DNA of 64,000 bases from Erwinia billingiae Eb661 (GTDB lineage: Bacteria > Pseudomonadota > Gammaproteobacteria > Enterobacterales > Enterobacteriaceae): the NCBI RefSeq assembly GCF_000196615.1, contig NC_014306.1, positions 4,836,001 to 4,900,000 of the forward strand, given 5' to 3'. The notes under the pieces are model-generated. The model was not told the DNA's origin, made no database searches, and saw only the letters and a list, made by a program, of their open reading frames with translations. The position numbers and the translations under genes are program-made. Below, one piece after another: positions 9,074-17,051 of this stretch (positions within the stretch are counted from its first letter, which is position 1; every line of letters begins with the position of its first letter).

Positions 9074-9535
9074 ATGAAATCTGGAATAACCGTCCTTATT
9101 ATTGCTGCCGTACTGACGTCTTCTGCGGCCTTTGCCAAGGAAAATAACGCCTGTGTTAAAACGACCGAGAAACAAGTGGCGTCAATGTTCGATCGCTGGA
9201 ACGCCTCGCTGCAGACCGGCGATGCGAAAACCGTTTCAGAAAATTACCTGTCGGACGCGGTATTGCTACCGACGCTGTCTAATCAGGTCCGTTTAAGCGA
9301 CGAAGAGCGCATTCATTATTTTGAAGAGTTTTTAGCGAAAAAACCGGTTGGCCATATTGATAGCCGCAATATTCGTCTGGGCTGTAATAAAGCGATTGAT
9401 ACCGGAACCTATACCTTTACCTTTAAAGACGGCAGTAAAGCGGCAGCCCGTTATACCTTTACCTATGCCTGGAATGGCGAGAAATGGTTGATTTCAACTC
9501 ACCACTCTTCTGCCATGCCAGAACAGGTTAAATAA
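9074..9535 (+). CDS. Exported SgcJ/EcaC-family (SnoaL/NTF2-like) protein
   Basis: 153 aa. A signal peptide is clear, with cleavage after SAAFA. The mature part has the NTF2-like cone fold seen in SgcJ/EcaC and DUF4440 proteins: FDRWNASLQTGDAKTVSENYLSDAV, then a LSDEERIHYFEEFL helix and a final strand pair ending in WLISTHHSS. Such proteins often bind small hydrophobic or aromatic ligands or dimerise, but no reaction can be assigned. It stands alone, with no close neighbour in the same direction upstream because of the operon terminator. Confidence 0.72.
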   Translation: MKSGITVLIIAAVLTSSAAFAKENNACVKTTEKQVASMFDRWNASLQTGDAKTVSENYLSDAVLLPTLSNQVRLSDEERIHYFEEFLAKKPVGHIDSRNIRLGCNKAIDTGTYTFTFKDGSKAAARYTFTYAWNGEKWLISTHHSSAMPEQVK

Positions 9536-9899
9536 CCCCTTTATCTGATTATTCCCGTCCAGCCATAAAGGCCAATGTATATATATCGACAATGGCAATC
9601 GGTGCGCGGGGAACATAAGGCGCGCGCTGGGCGAAAGCAATGAATACGCTCCAGCGTTTCGTCGCGTGCTTCAGGCTTTATGCTGCACCGATACCCACCG
9701 TGGCCCGGGCCAGACCAATGCTGAAGCACGGTACCAGAGCGGCAAAACCCACCATCGTGCGATCCTGACTCTTAAAAAGAGCCTGAATGAAATTCTGTCA
9801 TCAATCCGATCAACACTGGCGAGCAGGCTGAAACAGTTGCAATTTAAAGGCTGCCTGATGGAAGATGCGTTAACTTCACCCCTTTTACCAGGAGCAGGT
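9536..9899. other. Intergenic stretch without a convincing gene
   Basis: This 364-bp region between two small exported-protein genes has a few short open frames on both strands, none with a ribosome site and a recognisable product. An in-frame longer version of the downstream gene (from 9666) was rejected because the signal peptide begins at 9900. Confidence 0.5.
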
Positions 9900-10244
9900 A
9901 TGAAAAAAGCACTAATGCTGCTCGCCATTCTGGCAGCAACCGGCGCGGCGCAGGCCGCAGATGACTCTGAAGATCCGGCTCAGGGCTATATCGCCAATCT
10001 GTGTACGCTAGTGACCCAGGAAAAAACCAGCGGGTCCGTGGACAGCTACATTGCTAAGTTGAAGGCGCTGGATGCACGCGGTCAGTCGCCTTCCGCGCAG
10101 GAAAAACCTGAGTTTGATGAAGATGAAGCCAGAACGGTGATTGCCGCCTGGATGAACCTGAATGAAAACCAGAAAAAAGAAGCGCGTCAGAGCCCCGAAG
10201 CTTGCCAGAACGCCACGCTGGACGAGTATCAGAGCCAGGATTAA
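9900..10244 (+). CDS. Small periplasmic protein of unknown function
   Basis: 114 aa. The start at 9900 follows AGGAG with good spacing and opens a typical signal peptide (cleavage after GAAQA). The mature protein is acidic and helical, with two cysteines (LCTLVTQ and EACQNA) that could form a disulphide. No domain is recognised and no function is assigned. A perfect 10-bp inverted repeat follows the stop and separates it from the convergent cbpM. Confidence 0.65.
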   Translation: MKKALMLLAILAATGAAQAADDSEDPAQGYIANLCTLVTQEKTSGSVDSYIAKLKALDARGQSPSAQEKPEFDEDEARTVIAAWMNLNENQKKEARQSPEACQNATLDEYQSQD

Positions 10245-10250
10245 AGCGCA

Positions 10251-10275
10251 TCAGGGTCGGGCGAACCGACCCTGA
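10251..10275. terminator. Inverted repeat between convergent genes
   Basis: TCAGGGTCGG and CCGACCCTGA pair perfectly around a 5-nt loop. No clear T tract follows on either strand, so termination strength is uncertain. Confidence 0.5.
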
Positions 10276-10296
10276 ACACTTCGCCACGCCGTCAAA

Positions 10297-10596
10297 TTAG
10301 TGAGTGTGCAGCAGCCGCTCAAGTTGGCGCTTCAGATGGGCGTTCTCTTTCTCCAGATGCTCCACCTTCTCCATCAGCGTCAGCGCCATCGCAATACCCG
10401 CCCACTCCAGCTCAAGCTCAACCTGCAGCTGTCGTGCTTTGCGCAGGCTACGCAGCGCGTGATAATCGAAAATCCAGCCGGGCGTCACTTCCAGCGGGGT
10501 GATCACCCCAAGCCCCACCACTTCCGTCAGCTCTTCGGGGGAAATATCCACCGAACGGCAAATCTCAATCACGGTATAGCGGACATGTTCACTCAT
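10297..10596 (-). CDS. cbpM: Chaperone modulator CbpM
   Basis: 99 aa, close to the 101 aa of E. coli. CbpM binds the J-domain of CbpA and inhibits both its DnaK co-chaperone and DNA-binding activities. The MerR-like helix-turn-helix is visible in [24 protein letters not shown], followed by the conserved [17 protein letters not shown] and [14 protein letters not shown], then a C-terminal coiled coil ([19 protein letters not shown]). The start was set at 10596 because its ATG overlaps the cbpA stop as ATGA, the usual arrangement for this pair. Confidence 0.93.
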   Translation of the reverse strand: MSEHVRYTVIEICRSVDISPEELTEVVGLGVITPLEVTPGWIFDYHALRSLRKARQLQVELELEWAGIAMALTLMEKVEHLEKENAHLKRQLERLLHTH

Positions 10597-11540
10597 GATG
10601 CGTTCTCCCATGCTGAGCGCGGCTCGAAGGCGGCCTTCTCCGCTAACTCACGCCACAGGGCGGCCGTTTGCTCATCGGCTTTGCCCGGCATCACCACTTT
10701 CAGAATGGCAAACAGATCGCCGCTGCCTTTTTTACTGACCAGGCCTTTACCTTTGACCCGCATTCGCTGGCCGTTCTGACTGCCCGCCGGGATGGTCAGC
10801 GCAATTTTTCCGGTCAAGGTTGGCACCTGAATCGTCGCGCCCAGCGCGGCTTCCCACGGAGCCAGCGGCACCACAATCTGCAAATTCTGCCCATCGACTT
10901 CAAACAGCGGATGCGGCGCCACGCGGATCACCAGATACAAATCGCCGTTCGCCGCACCGTGGCTGCCCGCCACGCCCTGGCCTTTCAGGCGAATACGCTC
11001 GCCATCGACCACGCCAGCGGGGATTTTCACCTTCAGGGTTTTCGCTATTTCATCCGTCTGGCGACCAAACTCATCCAGCACTGGCAGGGTGAAGGAGACG
11101 TTGCGGCTGTCGCCGGTCAGCGTCTCTTCAAGGAACATCGGCACTTCCATTTCCAAATCCTGACCTCGTCTTGGTGGATGACGTCGCGTCTGCCCCTGGA
11201 ATCCACCGCCCTGACGGCCAAAGATGGATTCGAAGAAGTCAGAATAGTCACCGGTATTACCCTGAGAATGTTGACCAAATCCGCCACCGAAGTCCGGTGC
11301 GGATTGTGAGAAGCGGGGATCGTCGCGGTGTAAGCGCAGATTGTCGTATTCAGCGCGCTTGTCGCTGTCCTTCAGAACCTCGTAAGCTTCTGCCATCTCT
11401 TTAAATTTCGTTTCGGCATTGGCTTCGGTGCTGACATCGGGATGGTATTTTCGCGCCAGCCGACGGTACGACGTTTTAATGGTTTTCAAATCTGCCGTCG
11501 GTTCAACCTCCAGCAGGGCGTAATAATCTTTAAATTCCAT
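10593..11540 (-). CDS. cbpA: Curved DNA-binding co-chaperone CbpA
   Basis: 315 aa. A DnaJ-type co-chaperone of DnaK that also binds curved DNA in the nucleoid in stationary phase. The J-domain is at about 1-70 with the catalytic HPD at 33-35, then a Gly/Phe/Gln-rich linker (about 85-130) and two C-terminal substrate-binding domains without the zinc-finger of DnaJ. The Arg-rich stretch [10 protein letters not shown] lies at the linker end. It forms an operon with cbpM through an ATGA overlap. Confidence 0.95.
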   Translation of the reverse strand: MEFKDYYALLEVEPTADLKTIKTSYRRLARKYHPDVSTEANAETKFKEMAEAYEVLKDSDKRAEYDNLRLHRDDPRFSQSAPDFGGGFGQHSQGNTGDYSDFFESIFGRQGGGFQGQTRRHPPRRGQDLEMEVPMFLEETLTGDSRNVSFTLPVLDEFGRQTDEIAKTLKVKIPAGVVDGERIRLKGQGVAGSHGAANGDLYLVIRVAPHPLFEVDGQNLQIVVPLAPWEAALGATIQVPTLTGKIALTIPAGSQNGQRMRVKGKGLVSKKGSGDLFAILKVVMPGKADEQTAALWRELAEKAAFEPRSAWENAS

Positions 11541-11881
11541 CTATTAACACCTTCTTTTCACACAACTATTTTGAGACAAGTCGGGTTCAATCCGTCGAAA
11601 ACAAGTGAGGCCATAAGGCCCCACGGTGACCCTTAACGCGGTACTTAATGAGTGTAAGGCGTAAATGCGCGATGGGGGAAATAAATCAGACCATCCCGTT
11701 ACAGGGTGTGGAGAGTTTAATGCGGCGATCGACAGGCACAGCAAATCGCCCGATGGCTGAACGGGTTCAGAAGGCGTAAGAAGATTTTTTAGGGAGAGTA
11801 GAAGGCAGTGAAGAACAGAAGAAAGTGATAACCACCGGTCGGTCCCTGACCGAGGCTATCGAGGGTGTCTGGCCGGAACCA
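11541..11881. other. Region upstream of cbpA and downstream of the 25-codon gene
   Basis: About 340 bp with no convincing coding sequence. It should hold the cbpA promoter (minus strand) and the 3' end of the small-gene transcript. A short hairpin with stem CGGTC/GACCG lies near 11840-11855, just past the small gene's stop; it lacks a T run. Confidence 0.4.
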
Positions 11882-11959
11882 TTAAGACATGGCGCCTGGC
11901 GGCACGTGTTTGAACGCTTCAACATAGCTGTGCAACACGCGTTTAAAGAATTTTTTCAT
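11882..11959 (-). CDS. Putative 25-aa basic small protein
   Basis: A short frame starting at 11959 and stopping at 11882. It encodes MKKFFKRVLHSY, then an acidic-aromatic segment VEAFKHV and the C-terminus PPGAMS: a cationic amphipathic helix with a proline break. A CAGGT ribosome-site match lies about 8 nt upstream. A good sigma70 promoter (12002-12030) places the transcript start about 36 nt before the ATG. No family is recognised with certainty. Confidence rests on the promoter, ribosome site and start being correctly ordered. Confidence 0.5.
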   Translation of the reverse strand: MKKFFKRVLHSYVEAFKHVPPGAMS

Positions 11960-12001
11960 TTCGGCTACCTGATTAAACTTTTGTTAGTAAAACGCAAAAA
12001 A

Positions 12002-12051
12002 AGTATACAAGAAGCGCGTTTTTCAGGCAAATAAATTTGAACCAGATCACA
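12002..12051 (-). promoter_or_regulatory. Sigma70 promoter with CRP-like site for the 25-codon gene
   Basis: On the minus strand, -35 TTGCCT (12025-12030) and -10 TATACT (12002-12007) are 17 bp apart. Just upstream, TGTGATCTGGTTCAAA (12036-12051) matches the CRP consensus TGTGA-N6-TCACA in 9 of 10 positions, centred near -48. Confidence 0.55.
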
Positions 12052-12099
12052 AAATTGGCGGGTAGTATGCAAAGGTGAACTTAAACGAAGGTTAAACAA

Positions 12100-12115
12100 G
12101 CGGGCCGCAGCCCGC
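12100..12115. terminator. GC-rich hairpin downstream of mntP
   Basis: GCGGGC and GCCCGC pair around a 4-nt loop, 30 nt past the mntP stop. The following T content on the minus strand is weak, so this is a tentative terminator. Confidence 0.4.
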
Positions 12116-12144
12116 CGACAGCAAGGAGAGAAAGAGGAGGGAAA

Positions 12145-12714
12145 TCAGGCAAAAAGGCCTAAATGTTCAACCAGAATGCTGCTGCCGATACCGATCAGCA
12201 CGACACCACCAAATATCTCTGCCCATTTGCCCATCACCGGGCCCAGGAAACGCCCCAGCAAAATACCTGCTGATGCCATCACCATGGTGGAAGCGCCGAT
12301 AGCCAGCGCGGTGGTGACAATGTTCACCTGCAGGAAGGCCAGGCCAACGCCCACAGCCATAGCATCGAGGCTGGTTGCCACCGCAGTGGTGGCCAGCAAC
12401 ATGAAGCTGTGGCTCTGGGGCGCGTCTTCGACCGATTCTTTTTTGCGGAACCCTTCCCAAATCATACGGGCACCGAGTACAAACAGCAGCGTGAAGGCCA
12501 CCCAGTGATCCCACTGCATAACGTAACGGCTGGCCGCAATGCCCACTGCCCAGCCAATCAGCGGGGTCAGCGCTTCAATAACGCCAAAAATCAGGCCGGT
12601 GCGCAGCGCCTCTTTCAGTGAGGGACGATGCAGGCTGGCACCTTTACCGATGGCCGCCGCAAACGCGTCCATCGACATGCCAAAGGCCAAAATCATTGTT
12701 GCGTACATGTTCAT
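12145..12714 (-). CDS. mntP: Manganese efflux pump MntP
   Basis: 189 aa, six transmembrane helices, against 188 aa in E. coli. It exports Mn2+ from the cytoplasm and protects from manganese excess. The two inverted-repeat halves each carry the family motif: [15 protein letters not shown] near the N-terminus (Asp16) and [15 protein letters not shown] in the second half. The start at 12714 (MNMYAT) aligns with the E. coli start; a longer frame to 12759 adds a non-hydrophobic tail with no ribosome site. An MntR-type operator lies about 145 bp upstream, agreeing with MntR-dependent induction known for E. coli mntP. Confidence 0.95.
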   Translation of the reverse strand: MNMYATMILAFGMSMDAFAAAIGKGASLHRPSLKEALRTGLIFGVIEALTPLIGWAVGIAASRYVMQWDHWVAFTLLFVLGARMIWEGFRKKESVEDAPQSHSFMLLATTAVATSLDAMAVGVGLAFLQVNIVTTALAIGASTMVMASAGILLGRFLGPVMGKWAEIFGGVVLIGIGSSILVEHLGLFA

Positions 12715-12859
12715 TGTAGTTATACCGGTTTGAGGGCCCTGGACGCCTTCAGGCATCAAAAACGGAGGTCCCGGCGAAAAAATAAGCGCGGGTGCTCAAC
12801 AAGAAGCGCATCCTATCACGGGGTTTCGCAAAAAAAAAGACAACAAAATCAGGGATTTG

Positions 12860-12879
12860 AGTATAGCCTTGGCTATACT
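12860..12879 (-). promoter_or_regulatory. MntR operator upstream of mntP
   Basis: The 20-bp palindrome AGTATAGCCTTGGCTATACT has 9-bp arms. It closely resembles the E. coli MntR box (AACATAGCAAAGGCTATGTT), sharing the ATAGC/GCTAT cores at the same spacing. In E. coli MntR with Mn2+ activates mntP. Confidence 0.75.
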
Positions 12880-13058
12880 TTTTAACGAATGCTAATTTCG
12901 CGGTAAATTTTTAATCAAAAAGGCTAAAAGAATTACTGTGTTAACGGTCACATCCCTGAAGCCGTTGGGGGAATAGCCAGCAGAAATGAGGGATAAGGCG
13001 GGCAGGAAATGGGGGAATCTTTTGTTTAGAAAAGGGGCGGAGATCGGCCCCCTGAGCG

Positions 13059-13175
13059 TTACCAGACCCGGTAAACCTTGCCGGTTTCAAACTGGGTGAT
13101 GGTCATCTCGCTCAGCGGGTCAAAATGGACGCCGCCCGATTCACGTTTTGTAGCGGCAGGATCTGCACCCTTCGG
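13059..13175 (-). pseudogene. Possible C-terminal remnant of an unidentified gene
   Basis: Reading leftward to a TAA at 13059-13061, the frame encodes a protein-like tail, GGVHFDPLSEMTITQFETG followed by KVYRVW. No start, ribosome site or N-terminal region was found, and the right part overlaps the other remnant. The parent gene is not recognised. It may also be chance coding. Confidence 0.3.
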
Positions 13176-13237
13176 AGAAGCGCAGCAGCTTTATTCAGTG
13201 GATGCGGGAAGAGGTGAAACGCGCGCTGGCGGTGTAA
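13154..13237 (+). pseudogene. Possible C-terminal remnant of a LysR-type regulator
   Basis: Between a TAG at 13151 and a TAA at 13235, the frame encodes DLHPSEKRSSFIQWMREEVK followed by RALAV. The pattern of a charged loop, F-I-x-W-hydrophobic and a short terminal helix is typical of the last helix of LysR-family effector domains. There is no start or upstream domain, so it looks like the leftover end of a deleted gene. The family call is inference. Confidence 0.35.
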
Positions 13238-13297
13238 GCATTGAACCTGAAGCGAGTTTGCTGGAAAATGGCCGCTGATGACCCGACTGGAAGCTCC

Positions 13298-13549
13298 ATG
13301 AATAACCCGTTTCTGACCTTTTTGATGCCGATGAGCACCCTGATGCTGGGCATGCTCTCCGCCCTGCTGTTGCCCGCGCCATGGTTTGGTCTGAGCCTGA
13401 CGTACCGCCTGATGGCGATGTTCCATCTCAGTGATATCGGCCAGCTGTATACGCTGGTGTTTTGCCTGTGGTTTTTGCTGCTGGGGGCGATTGAATACTT
13501 TGTGATCCGCTTTATTTACCTGCGGTTTGTGAAGGTCTCACGGGATTAA
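13298..13549 (+). CDS. Small inner-membrane protein of unknown function
   Basis: About 83 aa with two long hydrophobic segments: FLMPMSTLMLGMLSALLL near the N-terminus and YTLVFCLWFLLLGAIEYFVI near the C-terminus, ending in basic residues, so probably a two-helix membrane hairpin. The start at 13298 gives a clean membrane N-terminus; an in-frame ATG at 13268 is possible, and neither has a strong ribosome site. No family is recognised. It is convergent with the mgtA transcript, with a strong inverted repeat between them. Confidence 0.55.
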   Translation: MNNPFLTFLMPMSTLMLGMLSALLLPAPWFGLSLTYRLMAMFHLSDIGQLYTLVFCLWFLLLGAIEYFVIRFIYLRFVKVSRD

Positions 13550-13554
13550 AAAAA

Positions 13555-13581
13555 TCAGGGCGGATCGGCGATCCGCCCTGA
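13555..13581 (-). terminator. Rho-independent terminator of the mgtA transcript
   Basis: TCAGGGCGGAT and ATCCGCCCTGA form a perfect 11-bp stem around 5 nt. On the minus strand it is followed by a run of seven T, so it ends the mgtA plus 30-aa peptide transcript. Confidence 0.88.
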
Positions 13582-13586
13582 CTGCA

Positions 13587-13679
13587 TTACATGCTGAGGA
13601 TCATCAGCAGTCCGCTGGAGAAAATCAGCAGCCCGACGAAGAACAGCACGATGGTGGTCACCACGTTAGCGTATTTCAT
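13587..13679 (-). CDS. 30-aa hydrophobic peptide coupled to mgtA (MgtR/MgtS-like position)
   Basis: A 31-codon frame encodes a short polar start (MKYANVV) and one continuous membrane helix (TTIVLFFVGLLIFSSGLLMI). The ATG at 13679 is preceded by GAGGAG at ideal spacing; that ribosome site overlaps the mgtA stop, so translation is probably coupled. A strong terminator follows 6 nt after its stop. Short hydrophobic peptides that control Mg2+ transporters are known (MgtR behind mgtCB in Salmonella, MgtS in E. coli), but this sequence is not recognisably homologous to them. The role in MgtA stability or assembly is inference from position. Confidence 0.72.
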   Translation of the reverse strand: MKYANVVTTIVLFFVGLLIFSSGLLMILSM

Positions 13680-13689
13680 GCGTTTCTCC

Positions 13690-16374
13690 TCAGAACCACT
13701 GGCCGAAGCGGCGGATATAAACACGTTTCATCGCCTGCGCGACCACGCAGTACCCGAACAGCGTGGCGACCAGCCATGGGAAGTACGACCATGGCAACGG
13801 CACCAGACCGACCGCATGCCCCAGCGGTGAGAACGGAATATAGATCCCCAACGCCATCACCAGCCCGGTGGCTATCATCACCGGCAGCGCCGCACGGCTC
13901 TGAATAAACGGGATTTTCTGGGTGCGCAGCATATGCACCACCAGCGTTTGCGAGAGCAGCCCTTCAATAAACCAACCCGACTGGAACAGGGCCTGATGCT
14001 CGACGCTGTTGGCGGCAAACACGTGCCACATAATCACAAAGGTGGTGATATCAAACAGCGACGAGGTTGGCCCCATCCACAGCATAAAACGACCGATGTT
14101 TTTCGCGTCCCATTTGCGCGGTTTGCGTAAAAACTCCTTGTCCATTTTGTCCCACGGCAGCGCCAGCTGAGACAGGTCATACATCAGGTTCTGGATCAGC
14201 AGATGAATGGCCAGCATCGGTAAAAACGGAATAAAGGCACTGGCGATCAACACTGAAAACACGTTGCCAAAGTTGGAGCTGGCGGTCATGTTCAGGTACT
14301 TAATGATATTGCCGAAGGTTTCCCGGCCTTTAATCACGCCCTGTTCCAGCACCATCAGATTTTTTTCCAGCAGAATAATATCGGCGGACTCTTTGGCGAT
14401 GTCCGTGGCGGTATCCACCGAAATGCCGATGTCCGCATCCCGCAGCGCCGGCGCATCGTTGATGCCATCGCCGAGGAAGCCGACGGTGTGGCCGTTGTAC
14501 TGCAACGCCTGCAGCACGCGTGATTTTTGCTGCGGTGTCAGGCGGCAAAACACCGTCCGCGCTTCTACCAGCGGGTAAAGCTCATCGTCGCTGAGGCGGG
14601 CAATCTCGGTCCCACACAGCGGCACGCCCGGGTTAAGGCCGACTTCACGGCAAATTTTGCTGGTGATAATCGCGTTATCGCCGGTCAACACCTTCACCGC
14701 CACGCCACTTTCCTGCAGCGCAGCAATCGCTTCGCCGGCACTCTCTTTTGGCGGATCGAGGAAGGTAAGCAGCCCGCAAATGGTCAGCTCACGCTCGTCC
14801 GCTTTGCTCAACGGCAGCGTCAGCGGATTGTCTCCCAGCTCACGTTCGCCCAGCATCAACACGCGGAAGCCCTGCTGATTCCACTCTTCTGCCTGCTGAC
14901 GCCACTGTTGCCGTGCGGCTTCATCCAGCGGACGCTTTTCGCCGCCGTCCAGCCACCAGCTGGCCACCGCCAGCATCTCATCCACCGCGCCTTTGCAAAT
15001 CAGCTGCTGCTGATTGTGTTCATTGGCGACCACCACCGACAGGCGGCGACGCTCAAAGTCGAACGGCAGCTCGTCAATTTTACGGTAGCGCCACAGTCCG
15101 GCGACCGCCTGGTTTCCCTGGCTGAAGCTGAGGATGGCTTTATCCATCAGGTTCTTAATACCGCTTTGATGGCGGCTGTTCAGCCAGGCCAGCTGCAGCA
15201 CCTTGTCGTTATTGCGGCCATGGGCATCCAGATGCTGTTCCAGAATGATGCGATCTTGCGTCAGCGTGCCGGTTTTGTCGGTGCACAGCACGTCCATCGC
15301 GCCGAAGTTTTGAATGGCATTCAGCCGTTTCACCACCACTTTGCGACGGGACATAGCAATCGCCCCTTTCGCCAGGTTGGAGCTGACGATCATCGGCAGC
15401 ATTTCCGGGGTCAGACCCACCGCCACCGCCAGCGCGAACATCAGCGCATCGGACCAGTCACCTTTGGTAAAGCCGTTGATAAACAACACAATCGGCACCA
15501 TCACCAGCATAAAGCGGATCAGCAGCCAGCTGACGCTGTTGACGCCACGGTCGAACGCCGTTTGCGGACGGCTACCCACCACTGATTTCGCCAGCGAGCC
15601 AAACCAGGTTTCGCCACCGGTCGCCACCACCACGGCGGTTGCGGTGCCGCTGGCGACGTTGGTGCCCATCAGGCAGATGCCGGGCATCGACAGCAGGTCG
15701 GCATCATCGCTACTGCCGGCCGCGGTTTTCTCGGCGATGTTGGCCATCGCGTCATATTTCTCAATCGGAATGGCCTCCCCGCTGAGCGCCGCCTGGCTGA
15801 CAAACAGGTCGCGGGAGGAGAGCAGCCGCACGTCAGCCGGGATCATGTCGCCCGCCGACAGGAAGATAATGTCGCCTGGCACCACATCATGCAGGGCAAT
15901 TTCACTTCTGACCGGCTGCGCCGAGGCGCTGCTGCGGCGGATCACCGTGGCGGTGGTACGCACCATTGACTTCAACGCTTCCGCGGCTTTATTGGTGCGG
16001 TATTCCTGCCAGAAACGCAGCAGCCCGCTCAGCATCACCATCATCAGCATGATCAGCACGCCGGTCAGATCGGTTTCCTCACCTTTGCGCTGCGGCAAAA
16101 TGTAATCGGTGACAAAGCTGATGCCGGCCAGCACCATCAGCACCCAGATAAAGGGATTGTTAAACGCCTGAAAAAGCTGGCGAATGGCATGGGGTGCCTT
16201 CTCGTTCGCCACCTGGTTTTTGCCGTAATGGGCGAGGCGCTCTGCGGCCTCTTCCTGGGTCAGGCCCTGACGCTGGGTATGCATTCTGGCCAGCGTGCTG
16301 TCCAGGCTCTGTTTTGCGGCGCTGGCGATGGCCAGATCGCGGGCAAGGTTTAAGTTGGCATTGTTCATTTTCAT
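13690..16374 (-). CDS. mgtA: Magnesium-importing P-type ATPase MgtA
   Basis: 894 aa (E. coli 898). A P3B-type ATPase that imports Mg2+ at the inner membrane when Mg2+ is scarce. The cation-ATPase N-terminal domain is at about 25-85, the TGES-equivalent LSGEAIP at about 198, the TM4 motif LTPEMLPMIVSSNLA at about 321, the phosphorylation motif DKTGTLT with Asp366, and the hinge GDGINDAP further on, then six C-terminal helices. Start at 16374 (AAGGAT upstream), with 16368 as alternative. An mgtL-like leader ORF lies 115 nt upstream and a 30-aa peptide gene directly downstream. Confidence 0.95.
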   Translation of the reverse strand: MKMNNANLNLARDLAIASAAKQSLDSTLARMHTQRQGLTQEEAAERLAHYGKNQVANEKAPHAIRQLFQAFNNPFIWVLMVLAGISFVTDYILPQRKGEETDLTGVLIMLMMVMLSGLLRFWQEYRTNKAAEALKSMVRTTATVIRRSSASAQPVRSEIALHDVVPGDIIFLSAGDMIPADVRLLSSRDLFVSQAALSGEAIPIEKYDAMANIAEKTAAGSSDDADLLSMPGICLMGTNVASGTATAVVVATGGETWFGSLAKSVVGSRPQTAFDRGVNSVSWLLIRFMLVMVPIVLFINGFTKGDWSDALMFALAVAVGLTPEMLPMIVSSNLAKGAIAMSRRKVVVKRLNAIQNFGAMDVLCTDKTGTLTQDRIILEQHLDAHGRNNDKVLQLAWLNSRHQSGIKNLMDKAILSFSQGNQAVAGLWRYRKIDELPFDFERRRLSVVVANEHNQQQLICKGAVDEMLAVASWWLDGGEKRPLDEAARQQWRQQAEEWNQQGFRVLMLGERELGDNPLTLPLSKADERELTICGLLTFLDPPKESAGEAIAALQESGVAVKVLTGDNAIITSKICREVGLNPGVPLCGTEIARLSDDELYPLVEARTVFCRLTPQQKSRVLQALQYNGHTVGFLGDGINDAPALRDADIGISVDTATDIAKESADIILLEKNLMVLEQGVIKGRETFGNIIKYLNMTASSNFGNVFSVLIASAFIPFLPMLAIHLLIQNLMYDLSQLALPWDKMDKEFLRKPRKWDAKNIGRFMLWMGPTSSLFDITTFVIMWHVFAANSVEHQALFQSGWFIEGLLSQTLVVHMLRTQKIPFIQSRAALPVMIATGLVMALGIYIPFSPLGHAVGLVPLPWSYFPWLVATLFGYCVVAQAMKRVYIRRFGQWF

Positions 16375-16488
16375 CTGCCAGATCCTTTCTTTTTTTTGTT
16401 CAGGCGCGGGGAATCTCTCCTGCGCATGAGGATTAATCAGAATGTGTACGGATCGGGACGAGGGCAGGACAGCGTGAAGAAGGGAAGA

Positions 16489-16557
16489 TCAGTGCGTGTT
16501 TATCCCCCTTCTGCCGTGCAGCCGCCTTCGCCCATCGCTGGTCGGAGGTTCTTTCAT
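16489..16557 (-). CDS. mgtL: mgtL-like leader peptide of mgtA
   Basis: A 22-codon frame begins MKEPPTSDGRRRL and ends in a TGA at 16489. AAAGGA stands at good spacing before the ATG. E. coli MgtL ([17 protein letters not shown]) has the same order of an acidic-proline start followed by an Arg-Arg-Arg-Leu run. In that system the ribosome destabilises at the acidic/proline codons when Mg2+ is low, changing the leader RNA fold to allow mgtA transcription. Homology is judged by eye; the C-terminal part differs. Confidence 0.6.
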   Translation of the reverse strand: MKEPPTSDGRRRLHGRRGINTH

Positions 16558-17051
16558 CAGAAAATCCTTTATCAGAAAAAGTGTGTTTAGCGGCACTGCA
16601 AAAGATCGGGGATCAAACGCATAGCCTTCCGCGCCCAGTATTCACTGGACCTGATTACGATAAGTCAGGGGGGATGCGACGACCTTGAAAGGAGGTGAAA
16701 CATTGCCCGCCGTTTTTCGGCAAGCAAACAAAGGAGTTGGCTTACCAGATTAAGATGTTACTTAAGGGGTGACTGTCCAATTTTGGGCTCCGTTGTGTGA
16801 ATCGCCGTCACTATAGGCCGGGTCAGGACCGAAGTAAACCGCAAAATTTAGCACCACATTGCGATGTAAAAATAAAAATACCCAACATAATCATAAAGAT
16901 AAATGGTAACTTACGGTGATTAATCGCTGTTTTTTTCTTAAACCATTAATCAACAGCGGCGAAATTCCCATTAAGACATTGCTTAAACACAGTCTCATTC
17001 CCAGGCCGATCCGCTCTATACTTGCAGCGGAGACTCGGGCAGAAGGACAGG
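16558..17051. other. mgtA promoter/leader region and upstream region of the next gene
   Basis: Nearly 500 bp between divergent genes. It should contain the mgtA promoter (minus) and the hydrolase promoter (plus). A minus-strand TATAGT (16810-16815) with TTTACT 17 bp upstream is a possible mgtA promoter, but it would give a leader of over 400 nt. On the plus strand CTATACT at 17016-17022 resembles a sigmaS-type -10. No other gene was seen. Confidence 0.4.

Larger units (their letters stand above)
12715..13297. other. mntP leader, operator and gene remnants
   Basis: This 583-bp stretch has no complete gene. From left to right it holds the mntP leader and promoter, the MntR palindrome, and two convergent coding remnants listed separately. 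The conserved core of the yybP-ykoY manganese riboswitch, which precedes mntP in E. coli, was looked for in the leader and not recognised by eye. Confidence 0.55.

Noticed and set aside
11825..12034. 69-codon plus-strand open frame
   Set aside because: It runs opposite the better supported 25-codon minus-strand gene and its promoter, and has no ribosome site or recognisable product.
12715..12860. yybP-ykoY manganese riboswitch in the mntP leader
   Set aside because: Expected by analogy with E. coli, but the conserved core was not found by eye. A covariance search would decide; not listed as a feature.
16820..16850. PhoP box for mgtA
   Set aside because: Only one GGTTTA half-site is visible on the minus strand; the second half-site 11 bp away does not fit (T/G)GTTTA.
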